Assembly (NCBI RefSeq): GCF_005886105.2
Contig: NZ_PNCO02000001.1
Coordinates: 2,983,501-3,047,500, forward strand
Source of the DNA: Pseudoalteromonas galatheae
Lineage (GTDB): Bacteria > Pseudomonadota > Gammaproteobacteria > Enterobacterales > Alteromonadaceae
DNA length: 64,000 nt
Reading direction: 5' to 3'
Shown: positions 1 through 9,048 of the stretch, in pieces
Layout of the letters: each line of letters starts with the position of its first letter
Numbering within the stretch: position 1 is the stretch's first letter
Notes under the pieces: model-generated
Told to the model about the DNA's origin: nothing
The model's database searches: none
Seen by the model: the letters and a program-made list of their open reading frames with translations, nothing else
Made by a program: the position numbers and the translations under genes

Positions 1-240
1 GTGTAGCACTTCATCTTCTGGCGCATCAGCCAGTTCAATTACCGTTGGGAAGCGCGTCATAAAGCGCTCAAAATAAGGAATAACTGTAGTTACTTGAGTC
101 TGCTGTAACATCACCTCAGAAATCCATACTTTATACGGTGTTTTTCCGAGTTGCCACGGCAGTGTTTTTCTACCATGAAGGTGATACCAAGACACAACTT
201 GCTCACCAAACCACTTAGCTTGTTGCTGGCTAACTTTCAT
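1..240 (-). CDS. mutY: A/G-specific adenine DNA glycosylase, N-terminal part (truncated by window edge)
   Basis: Reading the minus strand from an ATG at 240 gives about 80 residues beginning [16 protein letters not shown] and running through [20 protein letters not shown]. The [12 protein letters not shown] stretch is the conserved start of the MutY helix-hairpin-helix glycosylase fold. MutY removes adenine mispaired with 8-oxoguanine in base excision repair. Only the N-terminus is present, so the catalytic Asp and the iron-sulfur cluster region lie outside. It is divergent from trmB, the same arrangement as in E. coli. The family call is secure from this signature. Confidence 0.9.
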   Translation of the reverse strand, partial: MKVSQQQAKWFGEQVVSWYHLHGRKTLPWQLGKTPYKVWISEVMLQQTQVTTVIPYFERFMTRFPTVIELADAPEDEVLH

Positions 241-378
241 AAACCTGACTAGTACTTACTACAAAAGCCGCCAGTGTAATCACAATTGCTTTAATAGTCA
301 CCACGTAAAATTTCACTCTATACTTGTTTATTACCAACTGAATGACGATAATGTGCGACCATTTTCACGAGCATAGAA

Positions 379-1110
379 ATGACCATGAACGAATCAAGCA
401 AAAGTGCGCTCGAACAGGCGCAGGAAGAAGGCAAGTACATCAGAAAAGTGCGTAGCTTTGTTAAGCGTGAAGGACGTCTTACTAAAGGCCAAGCAGCATC
501 GCTAGAAAAATGCTGGCCAACGATGGGACTGGAGCACCAACAAGGCTTGCTGGACTTTACAGAAGTATTTGGTAACAGCAATGAAGTCGTTCTTGAGATT
601 GGGTTTGGAATGGGTAAGTCGCTCGTTGAGATGGCAAAAAATAACCCACAACAAAACTTTATTGGCATAGAAGTGCACCGTCCAGGTGTAGGTGCTTGCT
701 TGATGGACGCAGATGAACAGGGCATCACTAACTTACGTGTTTTTGAACATGATGCAGTTGAAATCTTAGCGGATTGTATCGCAGATGGCAGCCTTACTAA
801 ATTACAGCTATTCTTCCCTGATCCATGGCATAAAAAGCGTCACCACAAACGTCGCATTGTACAACTGGAATTTGCTGAGAAAATACGCCAAAAGCTTAAA
901 GTAGGTGGCGTGTTCCATATGGCAACTGACTGGGAAAACTATGCCGAGCATATGCTTGAAGTGATGAGTGCAGCCCCTGGCTATAAAAACCAGTCGCAAA
1001 GCAATGACTATGTTCCTCGCCCAGATTTTAGACCACTTACTAAGTTTGAACAGCGAGGCCATCGTTTAGGTCATGGCGTTTGGGACTTAATGTTCGAGCG
1101 TATTAGCTAA
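379..1110 (+). CDS. trmB: tRNA (guanine-N7-)-methyltransferase
   Basis: This SAM-dependent enzyme makes 7-methylguanosine at position 46 of the tRNA variable loop. The 243-residue protein has the expected length for TrmB. The SAM-binding motif EIGFGMG is at residues 73-79 and the family signature [15 protein letters not shown] at about 145-159. The basic stretch after PDPW is typical of the tRNA-binding face. Two in-frame ATGs (379 and 385) lie close together and the first is used here. The gene is divergent from mutY across a 138-bp gap and is followed 87 bp later by rsmC, so two RNA methyltransferases sit side by side on this strand. Confidence 0.95.
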   Translation: MTMNESSKSALEQAQEEGKYIRKVRSFVKREGRLTKGQAASLEKCWPTMGLEHQQGLLDFTEVFGNSNEVVLEIGFGMGKSLVEMAKNNPQQNFIGIEVHRPGVGACLMDADEQGITNLRVFEHDAVEILADCIADGSLTKLQLFFPDPWHKKRHHKRRIVQLEFAEKIRQKLKVGGVFHMATDWENYAEHMLEVMSAAPGYKNQSQSNDYVPRPDFRPLTKFEQRGHRLGHGVWDLMFERIS

Positions 1111-1197
1111 ACAACCCCGCTTTATTATGGAGCGGCTCAACAAGCTGCTTCATGCCCATCAGTCCATCTATTTGAGTACATTCACTAGGAGTTAGCG

Positions 1198-2226
1198 TTG
1201 CAGTTTACCAACCCAAGTTTATTACTACTTCGTAATGAAGAAGAGCTTATTGCCAACAATATTCTGGTTATTAACCATCAGCGCGATGGCTTCCTACATG
1301 AATTAAAAGCGCTCAATCCAAATTCGGCAATTCATGCTTTTAGTTTCGATTTTGCAGACCACCTGCACGCCGATAAAGTCAGCGATGTTAAGAGCTATGT
1401 AGATCATCAACTACCTCAACTACAGGACATTGATTTAGTTATTTATTATTACCCTAAGTCAAAACCCGAAGCGCAAATGGTATTTGATAATATCCGCCAC
1501 TTGAGTACAGCTGAAACTAGGTTACTCGTTGTTGGCGAAAACAAAAGTGGGGTGAAAAGTGCGGAGAAACAACTTAAAGATCACGCCGCACACTGTTATA
1601 AATTAGAAAGCGCAAAGCACTGCATTTTATATGAATTTGATAGGCTTACTGCCAACCCAAGTTTTGATGTAAGCCATTATGTACAGACATTTTCGGTACG
1701 TATCGCCAAAACCGAGTTTACTGCCGCAAGTTTGCCCGGTGTATTTAATCATGGGAAGCTCGACGCAGGTACTCAACTATTACTAGAAAATGTCACCCTT
1801 CCCTATAAAGGTAAAGTGTTAGATTTTGGTTGCGGTGCAGGGCTTATTGCCTGCTACGCTTTATTGAACAGCCCAACACTTAAATTCACCTGTTTAGATG
1901 TCAATGCACTTGCGCTGTTTGCCACGCAGCAGACCCTAGCTTTAAACAACCTCAGTGCAACCTTGCTACTTAGCGATGGTTTGAGTGAATTGAGCGGTAA
2001 ATTCAACCTTATTTTGAGCAACCCTCCATTTCATACCGGTCTTTCAACAAACTATGATATTGCAGAGCAATTTCTACATAACATCAAGCGTTACATGGAT
2101 ACCAAGTCTAATATTCAGCTGGTTGCCAATAGCTTCTTGAAGTATCCTCCGATTCTAGAAACTCATTTCGAACAATTCGAAGTTGTCACTAAAAACACTA
2201 AATTCGCCATCTACAAAGCGCAGTAG
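1198..2226 (+). CDS. rsmC: 16S rRNA (guanine-N2)-methyltransferase (m2G1207)
   Basis: RsmC methylates G1207 of 16S rRNA in the small subunit using SAM. The 342-residue protein has the two-lobed layout of the RsmC/RsmD-like family: a divergent N-terminal pseudo-methyltransferase half, then a catalytic half with the SAM motif VLDFGCGAGL at about residue 206 and the N2-methylating motif ILSNPPFHTG at about 271-280. The start is a TTG at 1198, chosen because an AGGAG ribosome-binding site lies a few bases upstream and no nearby ATG fits the family N-terminus. A strong inverted repeat follows the stop codon. Confidence 0.93.
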   Translation: MQFTNPSLLLLRNEEELIANNILVINHQRDGFLHELKALNPNSAIHAFSFDFADHLHADKVSDVKSYVDHQLPQLQDIDLVIYYYPKSKPEAQMVFDNIRHLSTAETRLLVVGENKSGVKSAEKQLKDHAAHCYKLESAKHCILYEFDRLTANPSFDVSHYVQTFSVRIAKTEFTAASLPGVFNHGKLDAGTQLLLENVTLPYKGKVLDFGCGAGLIACYALLNSPTLKFTCLDVNALALFATQQTLALNNLSATLLLSDGLSELSGKFNLILSNPPFHTGLSTNYDIAEQFLHNIKRYMDTKSNIQLVANSFLKYPPILETHFEQFEVVTKNTKFAIYKAQ

Positions 2227-2238
2227 TTTACTCACACC

Positions 2239-2269
2239 AAGGTTTACTTGCTTATGTCAAGTAAACCTT
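2239..2269 (+). terminator. Probable transcription terminator hairpin after rsmC
   Basis: A perfect 12-bp inverted repeat (AAGGTTTACTTG and its complement) flanks a 7-base loop, 12 bp after the rsmC stop. No clear T-run follows, so it may be a weak intrinsic terminator or an RNA 3'-end stabiliser. Confidence 0.5.
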
Positions 2270-2390
2270 AACGCAAACCTACCTTTTATCTTTTCATTTT
2301 CAAAGATTTGCTCTACTTTATTATAATGAGTTATTGGATCTCAAAAGCTCTGTGGCCATAGCTAAGGCTGATCATACAGCTGGAATAAGA

Positions 2391-4010
2391 ATGAGTAAGC
2401 AATTAACAAAAACAAGCATAAGAAAAGTATTGATCAGCGCAGTGATGCTTGTAACCGCGCTGTGCCTCTCTTTATCCATATCTATTTCCACTTACCTCGA
2501 TGTAAAAGAGCAAAAACAACTTATCATCAACAAAATAGAGATGATAGCCGACATCGTTGCTTTCAATTCTCAGATCACAATTTTGTTTGATGATAGAAAA
2601 ACCGAGGATGCACGCCTTAAGTCTTTCCAAAATGTAGATATCATCAAAAATATCCATATTTATGCCATGGATGATGTAACTAATAGTCCGGTATTTTTCA
2701 CCAGCTATAATGCTAGTCGTACACCTCCTGTGCCACTCAAAGTGAATCAAATAGAGGAATTAAAAACCCCGAAGGTCTCAGAAGATTACATAGAGTTAAT
2801 TAAACCAGTGGTTTATGAAGGCAATATTGAAGGCTATGTTTATATTCGCGGGGGACTTGAGCGGCTTTCTAACTATATAAATAAAAAAATACTGGTAGAT
2901 ATTGCACTCACCTTATTTGTCCTTGTTCTTGTTCTACTCGTATCTAGGGGGATCCAAAAGCGCATCGCTACGCCAATTGAAGAACTTTCCTCACTACTGC
3001 AGGACGTTTCCAAAAATCATAATTATAGTGCCAGAGCGCCAGGTAGTAATATCTCAGAATTAAATGTACTGGCCAATAACTTAAATATTATGCTTGCGCG
3101 CACCGAAAACCAACTTGAGCGTCATAAAGCCGATAAGCAAGAAATAAAACAACTAAATCAGAGCTTAGAAGAAAAAGTGAATCAGCGCACGATTGCCCTA
3201 CGAGAAGCCAATCAAGAATTACTAAACGCTTTAGAGCGAATGCATCAATACCAAAACCAAATCATTGAGAACGAAAAAATGGCCTCGCTGGGGCAAATGG
3301 TCGCAGGCGTTGCCCACGAGGTAAATACACCTATAGGTTTAGGGATCACAGGCTCAACATTGTTAAGAGATAAATTATCTGACATTAGAGAAGCTTTTCA
3401 AAATAAATCATTAACCTCAAAACAACTAGAGCGTTTTGTTAGTGATGGTATCGAAAATCTTGATCTCATCTACCGAAACCTAAATCGAGCAGCAGAGCTT
3501 GTTTCAAGCTTTAAACGACTGGCGGTAAGCCAAGATCTTGAAGTTAACTCTAAAATTGATTTATCGAACTTGATTACGGAAGTCGTTGCTTCAATGCGTG
3601 CAGACCTAGCGGCCAAAAACCCCGAAGTTACTATTGATTGCGACACAGAACTTGCAATTAATAGCAAAGCAGGCCCCTTACAGCAAGTTTTAGAACAATT
3701 GATTACAAACTCCCTGCTTCATGCTTTTAAAGATCAGATAAATAACACAATTTTTATTGCAGTCAGACAAAGCCTCGACCAACTCGTAATAGAATATACA
3801 GATAACGGCATGGGTGTGCCTAAAGCCATTAAAAAACGTATTTTTGACCCGTTCGTGACAACTCGACGCGGTGAAGGAGGCAGTGGCCTTGGTATGCATC
3901 TAGTCTATAATTTGGTTACTCAAGCACTTGGGGGCTCAATCACTTTGGATGAGGAGTTTAGCCAAGGCGCTAAGTTTATTATCACTCTCCCACTCTCAGG
4001 GAGCTTGTAA
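2391..4010 (+). CDS. Membrane sensor histidine kinase with YfiN-like (CHASE8-type) periplasmic domain
   Basis: The 539-residue protein has TM1 at about 13-36, a periplasmic domain of about 130 residues, TM2 at about 167-185, a HAMP linker, a coiled coil, then a HisKA/HATPase_c kinase core. The phospho-accepting His is H309 in GQMVAGVAHEVNTP. The N-box Asn is about N440, the G1 box DNGMGVP about 471, and GGSGLGMHL forms G2. The periplasmic part (ADIVAFNSQITILFDDRK) resembles the CHASE8 sensor of YfiN-type diguanylate cyclases, but no GGDEF domain is present. I chose the ATG at 2391; a TTG at 2334 would add 19 residues before TM1. The stop overlaps the start of the YfiR-like gene by one base, implying translational coupling. 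No response regulator is in the same transcript, and arcA lies 107 bp after the pair. Confidence 0.85.
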   Translation: MSKQLTKTSIRKVLISAVMLVTALCLSLSISISTYLDVKEQKQLIINKIEMIADIVAFNSQITILFDDRKTEDARLKSFQNVDIIKNIHIYAMDDVTNSPVFFTSYNASRTPPVPLKVNQIEELKTPKVSEDYIELIKPVVYEGNIEGYVYIRGGLERLSNYINKKILVDIALTLFVLVLVLLVSRGIQKRIATPIEELSSLLQDVSKNHNYSARAPGSNISELNVLANNLNIMLARTENQLERHKADKQEIKQLNQSLEEKVNQRTIALREANQELLNALERMHQYQNQIIENEKMASLGQMVAGVAHEVNTPIGLGITGSTLLRDKLSDIREAFQNKSLTSKQLERFVSDGIENLDLIYRNLNRAAELVSSFKRLAVSQDLEVNSKIDLSNLITEVVASMRADLAAKNPEVTIDCDTELAINSKAGPLQQVLEQLITNSLLHAFKDQINNTIFIAVRQSLDQLVIEYTDNGMGVPKAIKKRIFDPFVTTRRGEGGSGLGMHLVYNLVTQALGGSITLDEEFSQGAKFIITLPLSGSL

Positions 4011-4531
4011 TGAAACTAACGAGCTTAGCCTTGTTGCTTATTTTTATGCCTTTTATCGTTAATGCAAAATCACCGGATCAGGTTCGTTCAGCGTTTCTCT
4101 ATCAAATGGCTAAATTTATCGAGTTTCCAGAAGAAGAAACAAAAAATAGCATTCAGTTTTGCTTTTATTCCATGGACTCAGGACCCGCATCTAACCTAAA
4201 AAGCGCAACAAATCTAAGCATTCGAAACAAGCCTATAGAGTTGCTTGAAGCGAAAAAAACATGGACTTACAGGGAACTTTCCAGCGCTTGTGATATCACA
4301 TACATTGATGAAACAAATGAAACTGATATACTGTCTGCTTGGACCGATACAATAGAGTCAAACATGTTGACCGTGGGCGAAAGTATTGAGTTTTTAGAAA
4401 GAGGCGGGATTGCTTCTTTGGTCCAAGAAGGGAGCAAAATTCGACTGTATATAAATAAGCAAGCACTAGAAAAACAGTACTTCATCGTGCGCTCAAGGCT
4501 GCTTGCCGTATCCAAGTTTCATCCCAACTGA
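4010..4531 (+). CDS. YfiR/DUF4154-family periplasmic protein
   Basis: The 173-residue protein has a signal peptide (cleavage probably after VNA, residue 19), then a DUF4154 domain. Family hallmarks are QVRSAFLYQMAKFIEFP near the N-terminus and the C-terminal VGESIEFLERGGIASLVQEG. In Pseudomonas YfiR binds the periplasmic domain of the cyclase YfiN and represses it, with disulfides affecting its stability. Here C51 and C94 sit where the first conserved Cys pair is expected, and the second, C-terminal pair is absent. The start codon overlaps the stop of the upstream kinase (TAATG), so the natural partner is probably that kinase rather than a cyclase. The partner assignment is inference from overlap and domain type. 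Confidence 0.85.
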   Translation: MKLTSLALLLIFMPFIVNAKSPDQVRSAFLYQMAKFIEFPEEETKNSIQFCFYSMDSGPASNLKSATNLSIRNKPIELLEAKKTWTYRELSSACDITYIDETNETDILSAWTDTIESNMLTVGESIEFLERGGIASLVQEGSKIRLYINKQALEKQYFIVRSRLLAVSKFHPN

Positions 4532-4638
4532 TTTTACTTGTTAACAATTGGATAAGCTCCTATAATCGTAAATATTCGGATTTATTATATAAGTCCGGAC
4601 ACATTGTAAATTATATATTCCGAAAAGGTTAATTAATA

Positions 4639-5358
4639 ATGCAAACGCCAGTCATTCTAATTGTAGAGGATGAAGACGTAACTCGACTGAACCTCGTTAG
4701 TTTATTTGAAGCGGAAGGTTACAAAGTAATCGAAGCCATTGATGGCGACGATATGCATGACAAGCTGACATCGAATGATGATGTAAACCTTGTAATCATG
4801 GATATCAACCTTCCTGGTAAAAATGGTTTAATCTTGGCACGTGAACTACGCCAGAAGAAAAACATCGGCCTTATTTTCTTAACAGGTCGTGACAATGATG
4901 TTGACCGCATTCTAGGTCTTGAGATTGGTGCTGATGATTACATCACAAAACCATTCAATCCACGTGAACTAACGATCCGTGCTCGCAACCTTATTTCTCG
5001 TACTGGCACTTCAGCAGAAGAGTCAACAATAGATAGCAACGGCGTTATTACTTTTAATGGTTGGGAATTAGATGAGAACAGTCGTTGTTTAACATCTCCA
5101 ACTGGCGATTCAAAGCGCCTACCTAAAGGTGAATATCGTGCACTTCGTCTAATGTTAGATTCTCCAGGTCGTATTTTCAGCCGTGAACAACTTATCAAGC
5201 ATATGACAGGCCGTGAACTTCGCGCGAATGACCGTACTGTTGACGTTACAATCCGTCGCATTCGTAAGCATTTCGAAACAGACAATAACACGCCAGAATT
5301 GATCAGCACAATTCACGGTGAAGGTTATCGTTTCATCGGTAAAATCGACGCTCAATAA
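4639..5358 (+). CDS. arcA: Two-component response regulator ArcA (aerobic respiration control)
   Basis: ArcA is the DNA-binding regulator that, when phosphorylated by ArcB under low oxygen, represses respiratory and TCA-cycle genes. The 239-residue protein has a receiver domain with acidic residues in VEDED, phosphoacceptor D55 in [10 protein letters not shown], and the conserved Lys in [13 protein letters not shown]-terminal OmpR-type winged helix follows ([14 protein letters not shown], then [10 protein letters not shown]). Length and sequence fit ArcA rather than a generic OmpR-like regulator. It converges with arcB, with only 6 bp between the stop codons. The 107-bp upstream gap is AT-rich and probably carries its promoter. 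Confidence 0.95.
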   Translation: MQTPVILIVEDEDVTRLNLVSLFEAEGYKVIEAIDGDDMHDKLTSNDDVNLVIMDINLPGKNGLILARELRQKKNIGLIFLTGRDNDVDRILGLEIGADDYITKPFNPRELTIRARNLISRTGTSAEESTIDSNGVITFNGWELDENSRCLTSPTGDSKRLPKGEYRALRLMLDSPGRIFSREQLIKHMTGRELRANDRTVDVTIRRIRKHFETDNNTPELISTIHGEGYRFIGKIDAQ

Positions 5359-5364
5359 TCTCTT

Positions 5365-7686
5365 TTACTGATCTTCAGCGAGTTTTGCAATTAATGGATG
5401 AAGGGCTTTTTGCCCTTCTTCTATTTTTGCTTCTAACTCAGATATCCAATCCAACAGTATCTCTTTCTCTTTTCCATCTGACTCTAACTCCATTTTCTTT
5501 GCTTGTAATTGAGCTAATTGCAATCCTACTGAGCCAGCAGCCCCTTTAACTTTGTGCGCAACCGCAGCATATTCCTCGATATCAGTTTGAGCAACGGCGA
5601 CTCTAAGCTCTTCGCAATATTTTGGGTTAAGTTTGGCAAATAAATCACAGCTTCTTTGGAACGCAGCAGCCCCCATCGACTCTACAAAATCGCAAATCGT
5701 CTCGATATCTAAATCCGCGTATTCAGGTTGAGAAAGCGCATCACGGATATCGATACTTTGCTTATTCTTCTGAGCTTCAATACCAAATAACTCAGCAAGC
5801 ATCTTATCAAGTTTTGTTGTGTTTATAGGCTTGGCTAAGGCACCTTGGACATTAATCCCTTCTAGCTCTTGTTCAGCGCTTCTCACATTGGCAGTTAGAG
5901 CAACAATGGGTAGGTGATCAAAGTGGCTATCTGCTCTTACTTGGCGTGCGACTACGTCGCCATTAATATCTGGTAGCTGCATATCCAATAGAATAAGGTC
6001 TAAGTCATCCTCTGTCTCAACAAACGAGAGTGCATCCTCACCGGTTTCGGCCCAGATTACCTCGTGCCCTCTTTGCTCTAACAAGTTCGTTGCAATTTCT
6101 GCGTTAAGTGGCACATCTTCAACAAGCAAGATGTAGAGGCTTCTCCCTGCGTAGCTTTGTTCCTTTGGAGCTGTGCACAGCTGTAGCGGGATCTCCACAT
6201 CAAAGCGACTACCTTTGCCTTGTTGACTTTGTACTGCAATCGTACCTTTCATGGCTTGAACTAGCGCCTTGGTTACTGCGAGTCCAATCCCGGAACCAAT
6301 CGCATTACTTCCTGACGCATCAGGGGCTTTATAATACATCTCAAAAATTCGTTCTAGTTGTTCCACGGGTATCCCCATTCCCGTATCAATAACGCTAATT
6401 GTGAGCCAAGGACCATCCTCTCTATTCTCGCGACGGCATTCCAACGTTACATTGCCTCTGTGGGTAAATTTCACCGCATTATTAATTAAATTCCATAAAA
6501 TCTGGCGAAGACGCGTAGGGTCAAGCAAAGCATAGACATCCAACAAGCCTGACCGATTTATCGTAAACTCCAGTCCTTTTTGATCGGCAATTAAACCTGC
6601 AAAGTTTACAACATCATTAATAAAGTCCGACACATTAATACTGTCGGTGGCAATATCTAGTTGTTCGCGGTCAATCTTATCGAGGTCAATAATGTCGTTA
6701 AAAATATTGCCAAGCGTCTCTGCACTTGAAAATACAGTATTACACCAGCTTTTTTGTTGAGCCGTTAGCTCAGTATCTAACATCATGCGTGTTAAACCGA
6801 CAATGCCATTAAGTGGAGTACGTAATTCATGGCTTAAGGTAGCAATGAACTTACCTTTATCCTTATATGCCGTTTCCAGAGCTTGTTCAGCTTCTTTACG
6901 GCTAGTAATATCACGACCAAACGCCAATAGACCAATATACTCTCCATTATCATTAATAAATGGCAGTTTACGCATTTCAAACCATCGAGGCTCGCCTTTA
7001 ACGGGGTATTCAACATCGAGAGTTAGGGGTTGTTGTGTCTTCGAAACCTGCTGATCCGTTTCAAGTACTTTAGGCAAATATTGGGTGGAGTAAATTTGCT
7101 CCACAGACTTGCCAATTAGCTCTTCACTGCTCTTCCCCATCACCATTTCAAACATTTTATTACAGCCCGCGAATACGCCGTTTTCATCACGGTAATAAAA
7201 TAAGTCTGGTGAGGAGTCAACAATACTGCGTAATAACATTCCTTGTTGTGCTAACTCTAGCTGCGTCTTTTTACGTTCAGCGATTTCTTTTCTTAATTCA
7301 TCAATCGCTCGGTGTTTGGCATGCAGGGCTATCTTTCGTTCATCAATTTCACTGTTTAAGCGATTGATGTTGTCCTTTAACGTTTGATTCAGCATTTTTT
7401 CCTGTTGGGTTGCAGAGTCTAGGTATGCTTTAGAAGAGTGAACCTCTCGCATCGCTGCGACTGAAATCATAATTAAGGCAGGAGAAATTACTGCGGTTAA
7501 GAAAAATAGCGCAGCAATATTTACAAGGTCAACTACGCCTAAGGCGACATAATAAAACATGCAAGATAGAATAACTGCAACAAAGAGCGTAAACGCATAA
7601 GCGATGGCGAATGCCCGCTTGTTACCATATTTCTCTACCAAGTTTGATAAAATTCGAGCCCACGAGCCAAACGAATTTTCTGTCAT
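5365..7686 (-). CDS. arcB: Tripartite hybrid sensor kinase ArcB
   Basis: ArcB senses the redox state of the quinone pool and phosphorylates ArcA through a His-Asp-His relay. The 773-residue protein has two membrane segments (about 25-75), a coiled coil, and a PAS domain at about 150-260. The transmitter has H286 in TLSHELRTPLNG and a HATPase domain with DTGMGIP. The receiver has D568 in LILLDMQLPD, and the Hpt domain has H711 in VAHKVKGAAGSVG. All three relay residues are present, unlike the reduced Arc sensors known in Shewanella. Of the two redox cysteines described in E. coli ArcB, the first is kept (C175 in FAGCNKMFE), while the second position is Trp in EPRWFEMRK. The gene faces arcA. 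Confidence 0.95.
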   Translation of the reverse strand: MTENSFGSWARILSNLVEKYGNKRAFAIAYAFTLFVAVILSCMFYYVALGVVDLVNIAALFFLTAVISPALIMISVAAMREVHSSKAYLDSATQQEKMLNQTLKDNINRLNSEIDERKIALHAKHRAIDELRKEIAERKKTQLELAQQGMLLRSIVDSSPDLFYYRDENGVFAGCNKMFEMVMGKSSEELIGKSVEQIYSTQYLPKVLETDQQVSKTQQPLTLDVEYPVKGEPRWFEMRKLPFINDNGEYIGLLAFGRDITSRKEAEQALETAYKDKGKFIATLSHELRTPLNGIVGLTRMMLDTELTAQQKSWCNTVFSSAETLGNIFNDIIDLDKIDREQLDIATDSINVSDFINDVVNFAGLIADQKGLEFTINRSGLLDVYALLDPTRLRQILWNLINNAVKFTHRGNVTLECRRENREDGPWLTISVIDTGMGIPVEQLERIFEMYYKAPDASGSNAIGSGIGLAVTKALVQAMKGTIAVQSQQGKGSRFDVEIPLQLCTAPKEQSYAGRSLYILLVEDVPLNAEIATNLLEQRGHEVIWAETGEDALSFVETEDDLDLILLDMQLPDINGDVVARQVRADSHFDHLPIVALTANVRSAEQELEGINVQGALAKPINTTKLDKMLAELFGIEAQKNKQSIDIRDALSQPEYADLDIETICDFVESMGAAAFQRSCDLFAKLNPKYCEELRVAVAQTDIEEYAAVAHKVKGAAGSVGLQLAQLQAKKMELESDGKEKEILLDWISELEAKIEEGQKALHPLIAKLAEDQ

Positions 7687-8007
7687 ATTAATACTTCACC
7701 ATTGTTAAACACTTGTCAGGCAAGTTTATGTGCTACCGCTTGAGCCTGTTAGAATTGCTTTTCAAGCCCTCAAAGTAAATATTATACAAAAGCCCTAGTA
7801 ATAAGCGAGTATAGAAATTGCGGAGCCTCAACATTCACTCTATTACATGCACACTAAGCAAAGCGGTAGACAACAGTAATGAGACTCTGTATCTCTAAAT
7901 GCACAAATCCGCTAATTTAGCGTGGATAGATTTAAGCGCATCATCCCAACTTAATCGGATTTCGTGTAATATGCCCGTTTTTTATGTTGTGAGAAAAGAG
8001 AGCGTCG
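7687..8007. other. Divergent intergenic region arcB/folE2
   Basis: These 321 bp separate the divergent arcB and folE2 genes and should hold both promoters. I see no clear ORF, tRNA or strong hairpin. A GAGAAAAGAGAG purine stretch before the folE2 ATG serves as its ribosome-binding region. I looked for a Zur-type operator, which controls folE2 in some bacteria, and did not find one. Confidence 0.6.
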
Positions 8008-8928
8008 ATGCAAAATAACATGCCAGACATTGCGCACAGTGCTAGTGCGTTACAAACAGGAACTTTAGACTGGGTAGGCATGGGTAATATAGAGCTACCT
8101 TTAGTATTAGAAAGTAAAGGCCTAAATCAAGTTACTGTTACAGCCAAAGCCGATGCATTTGTTAATTTGCAAAAAGAAGACGCTAAAGGTATTCATATGT
8201 CACGCCTTTTTCTTGCTCTTGACACTCTTTCTTGTGAGCAAGTACTTACACCAAAAACTTTAAAACAGTTGTTAGATAACTTTTTAAGTACGCATAGCGA
8301 CTTAAGTACAGGCGCAAAAGTTACACTACAGTTTGAGTTGCCAATCAGGCGCCCTTCACTTTTAAGTAAAAAGATGGGGTGGAAATCGTACCCAATTACC
8401 CTTGATGCAACTTTGATAAATGGTAGTTACAAACTCGAGCTAGCGCTTGACGTTGCTTACTCGTCGACTTGCCCCTGTTCAGCCGCTCTATCTCGTCAGC
8501 TCATCCAAAACGCTTTCCAGCAAGCTTTTGATGGTAAACAATTAGATTTCCACAGTGTACATGATTGGCTAGGCAGCACAGAAGGTATCGTAGCAACACC
8601 TCATTCCCAGCGCTCAATTGCAAATATCAAAGTTAAACTTAGAGATAATTGTGCTGAGTTTGAGATATTAGATCTGATAGAGTTGGTTGAAAACGAGCTA
8701 AAAACTCCTGTTCAAGCTGCAGTTAAACGAGAAGATGAACAAGAATTTGCGCGCCTCAACGGTCAAAACCTAATGTTTTGTGAAGATGCAGCGAGGAAGT
8801 TAAAAGCATTGCTAAACCAGCAAACTTATTTAGATTTCTACGTGAAAATCAACCATTACGAATCTCTTCACGCTCATGATGCTGTGGCTTATGCCGTGAA
8901 AGGGGTTGAAGACGGCTATCGCGTTTAA
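8008..8928 (+). CDS. folE2: GTP cyclohydrolase I type 2 (FolE2)
   Basis: FolE2 converts GTP to 7,8-dihydroneopterin triphosphate, the first step of tetrahydrofolate synthesis and of queuosine-type deazapurines. Unlike FolE it can work with metals other than zinc. The 306-residue protein carries COG1469 hallmarks: GIHMSRL near residue 54, the metal-binding Cys in SSTCPCSAALS near 152-162, PHSQRS near 200, and NHYESLHAHDAVAYA near the C-terminus. It stands alone between divergent arcB and a convergent chemoreceptor gene. The QueF family shares the T-fold but is distinguished by the CPCSA motif and overall pattern. No folE is visible in this window, so whether FolE2 is the only isozyme cannot be told. 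Confidence 0.92.
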   Translation: MQNNMPDIAHSASALQTGTLDWVGMGNIELPLVLESKGLNQVTVTAKADAFVNLQKEDAKGIHMSRLFLALDTLSCEQVLTPKTLKQLLDNFLSTHSDLSTGAKVTLQFELPIRRPSLLSKKMGWKSYPITLDATLINGSYKLELALDVAYSSTCPCSAALSRQLIQNAFQQAFDGKQLDFHSVHDWLGSTEGIVATPHSQRSIANIKVKLRDNCAEFEILDLIELVENELKTPVQAAVKREDEQEFARLNGQNLMFCEDAARKLKALLNQQTYLDFYVKINHYESLHAHDAVAYAVKGVEDGYRV

Positions 8929-8972
8929 TTATAGCGATAGATATTAGATCCGCTCCGTTGACGACTATTATT

Positions 8973-8996
8973 AATCAGAGCTAAATAGCTCTGATT
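8973..8996. terminator. Hairpin between convergent folE2 and chemoreceptor genes
   Basis: A 10-bp perfect stem (AATCAGAGCT and its complement) encloses an AAAT loop between two convergent stop codons. T-runs are poor on both sides, so it is a plausible but not textbook bidirectional terminator. Confidence 0.45.
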
Positions 8997-9048
8997 AGCC
9001 TCCCCCATAAACAACCCTGTCGGTACTGTTTTACTTTCAATCGCCTAT

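Noticed and set aside
7687..8007. Zur operator upstream of folE2
   Set aside because: I looked for the GTTATANTATAAC-type palindrome and saw none.
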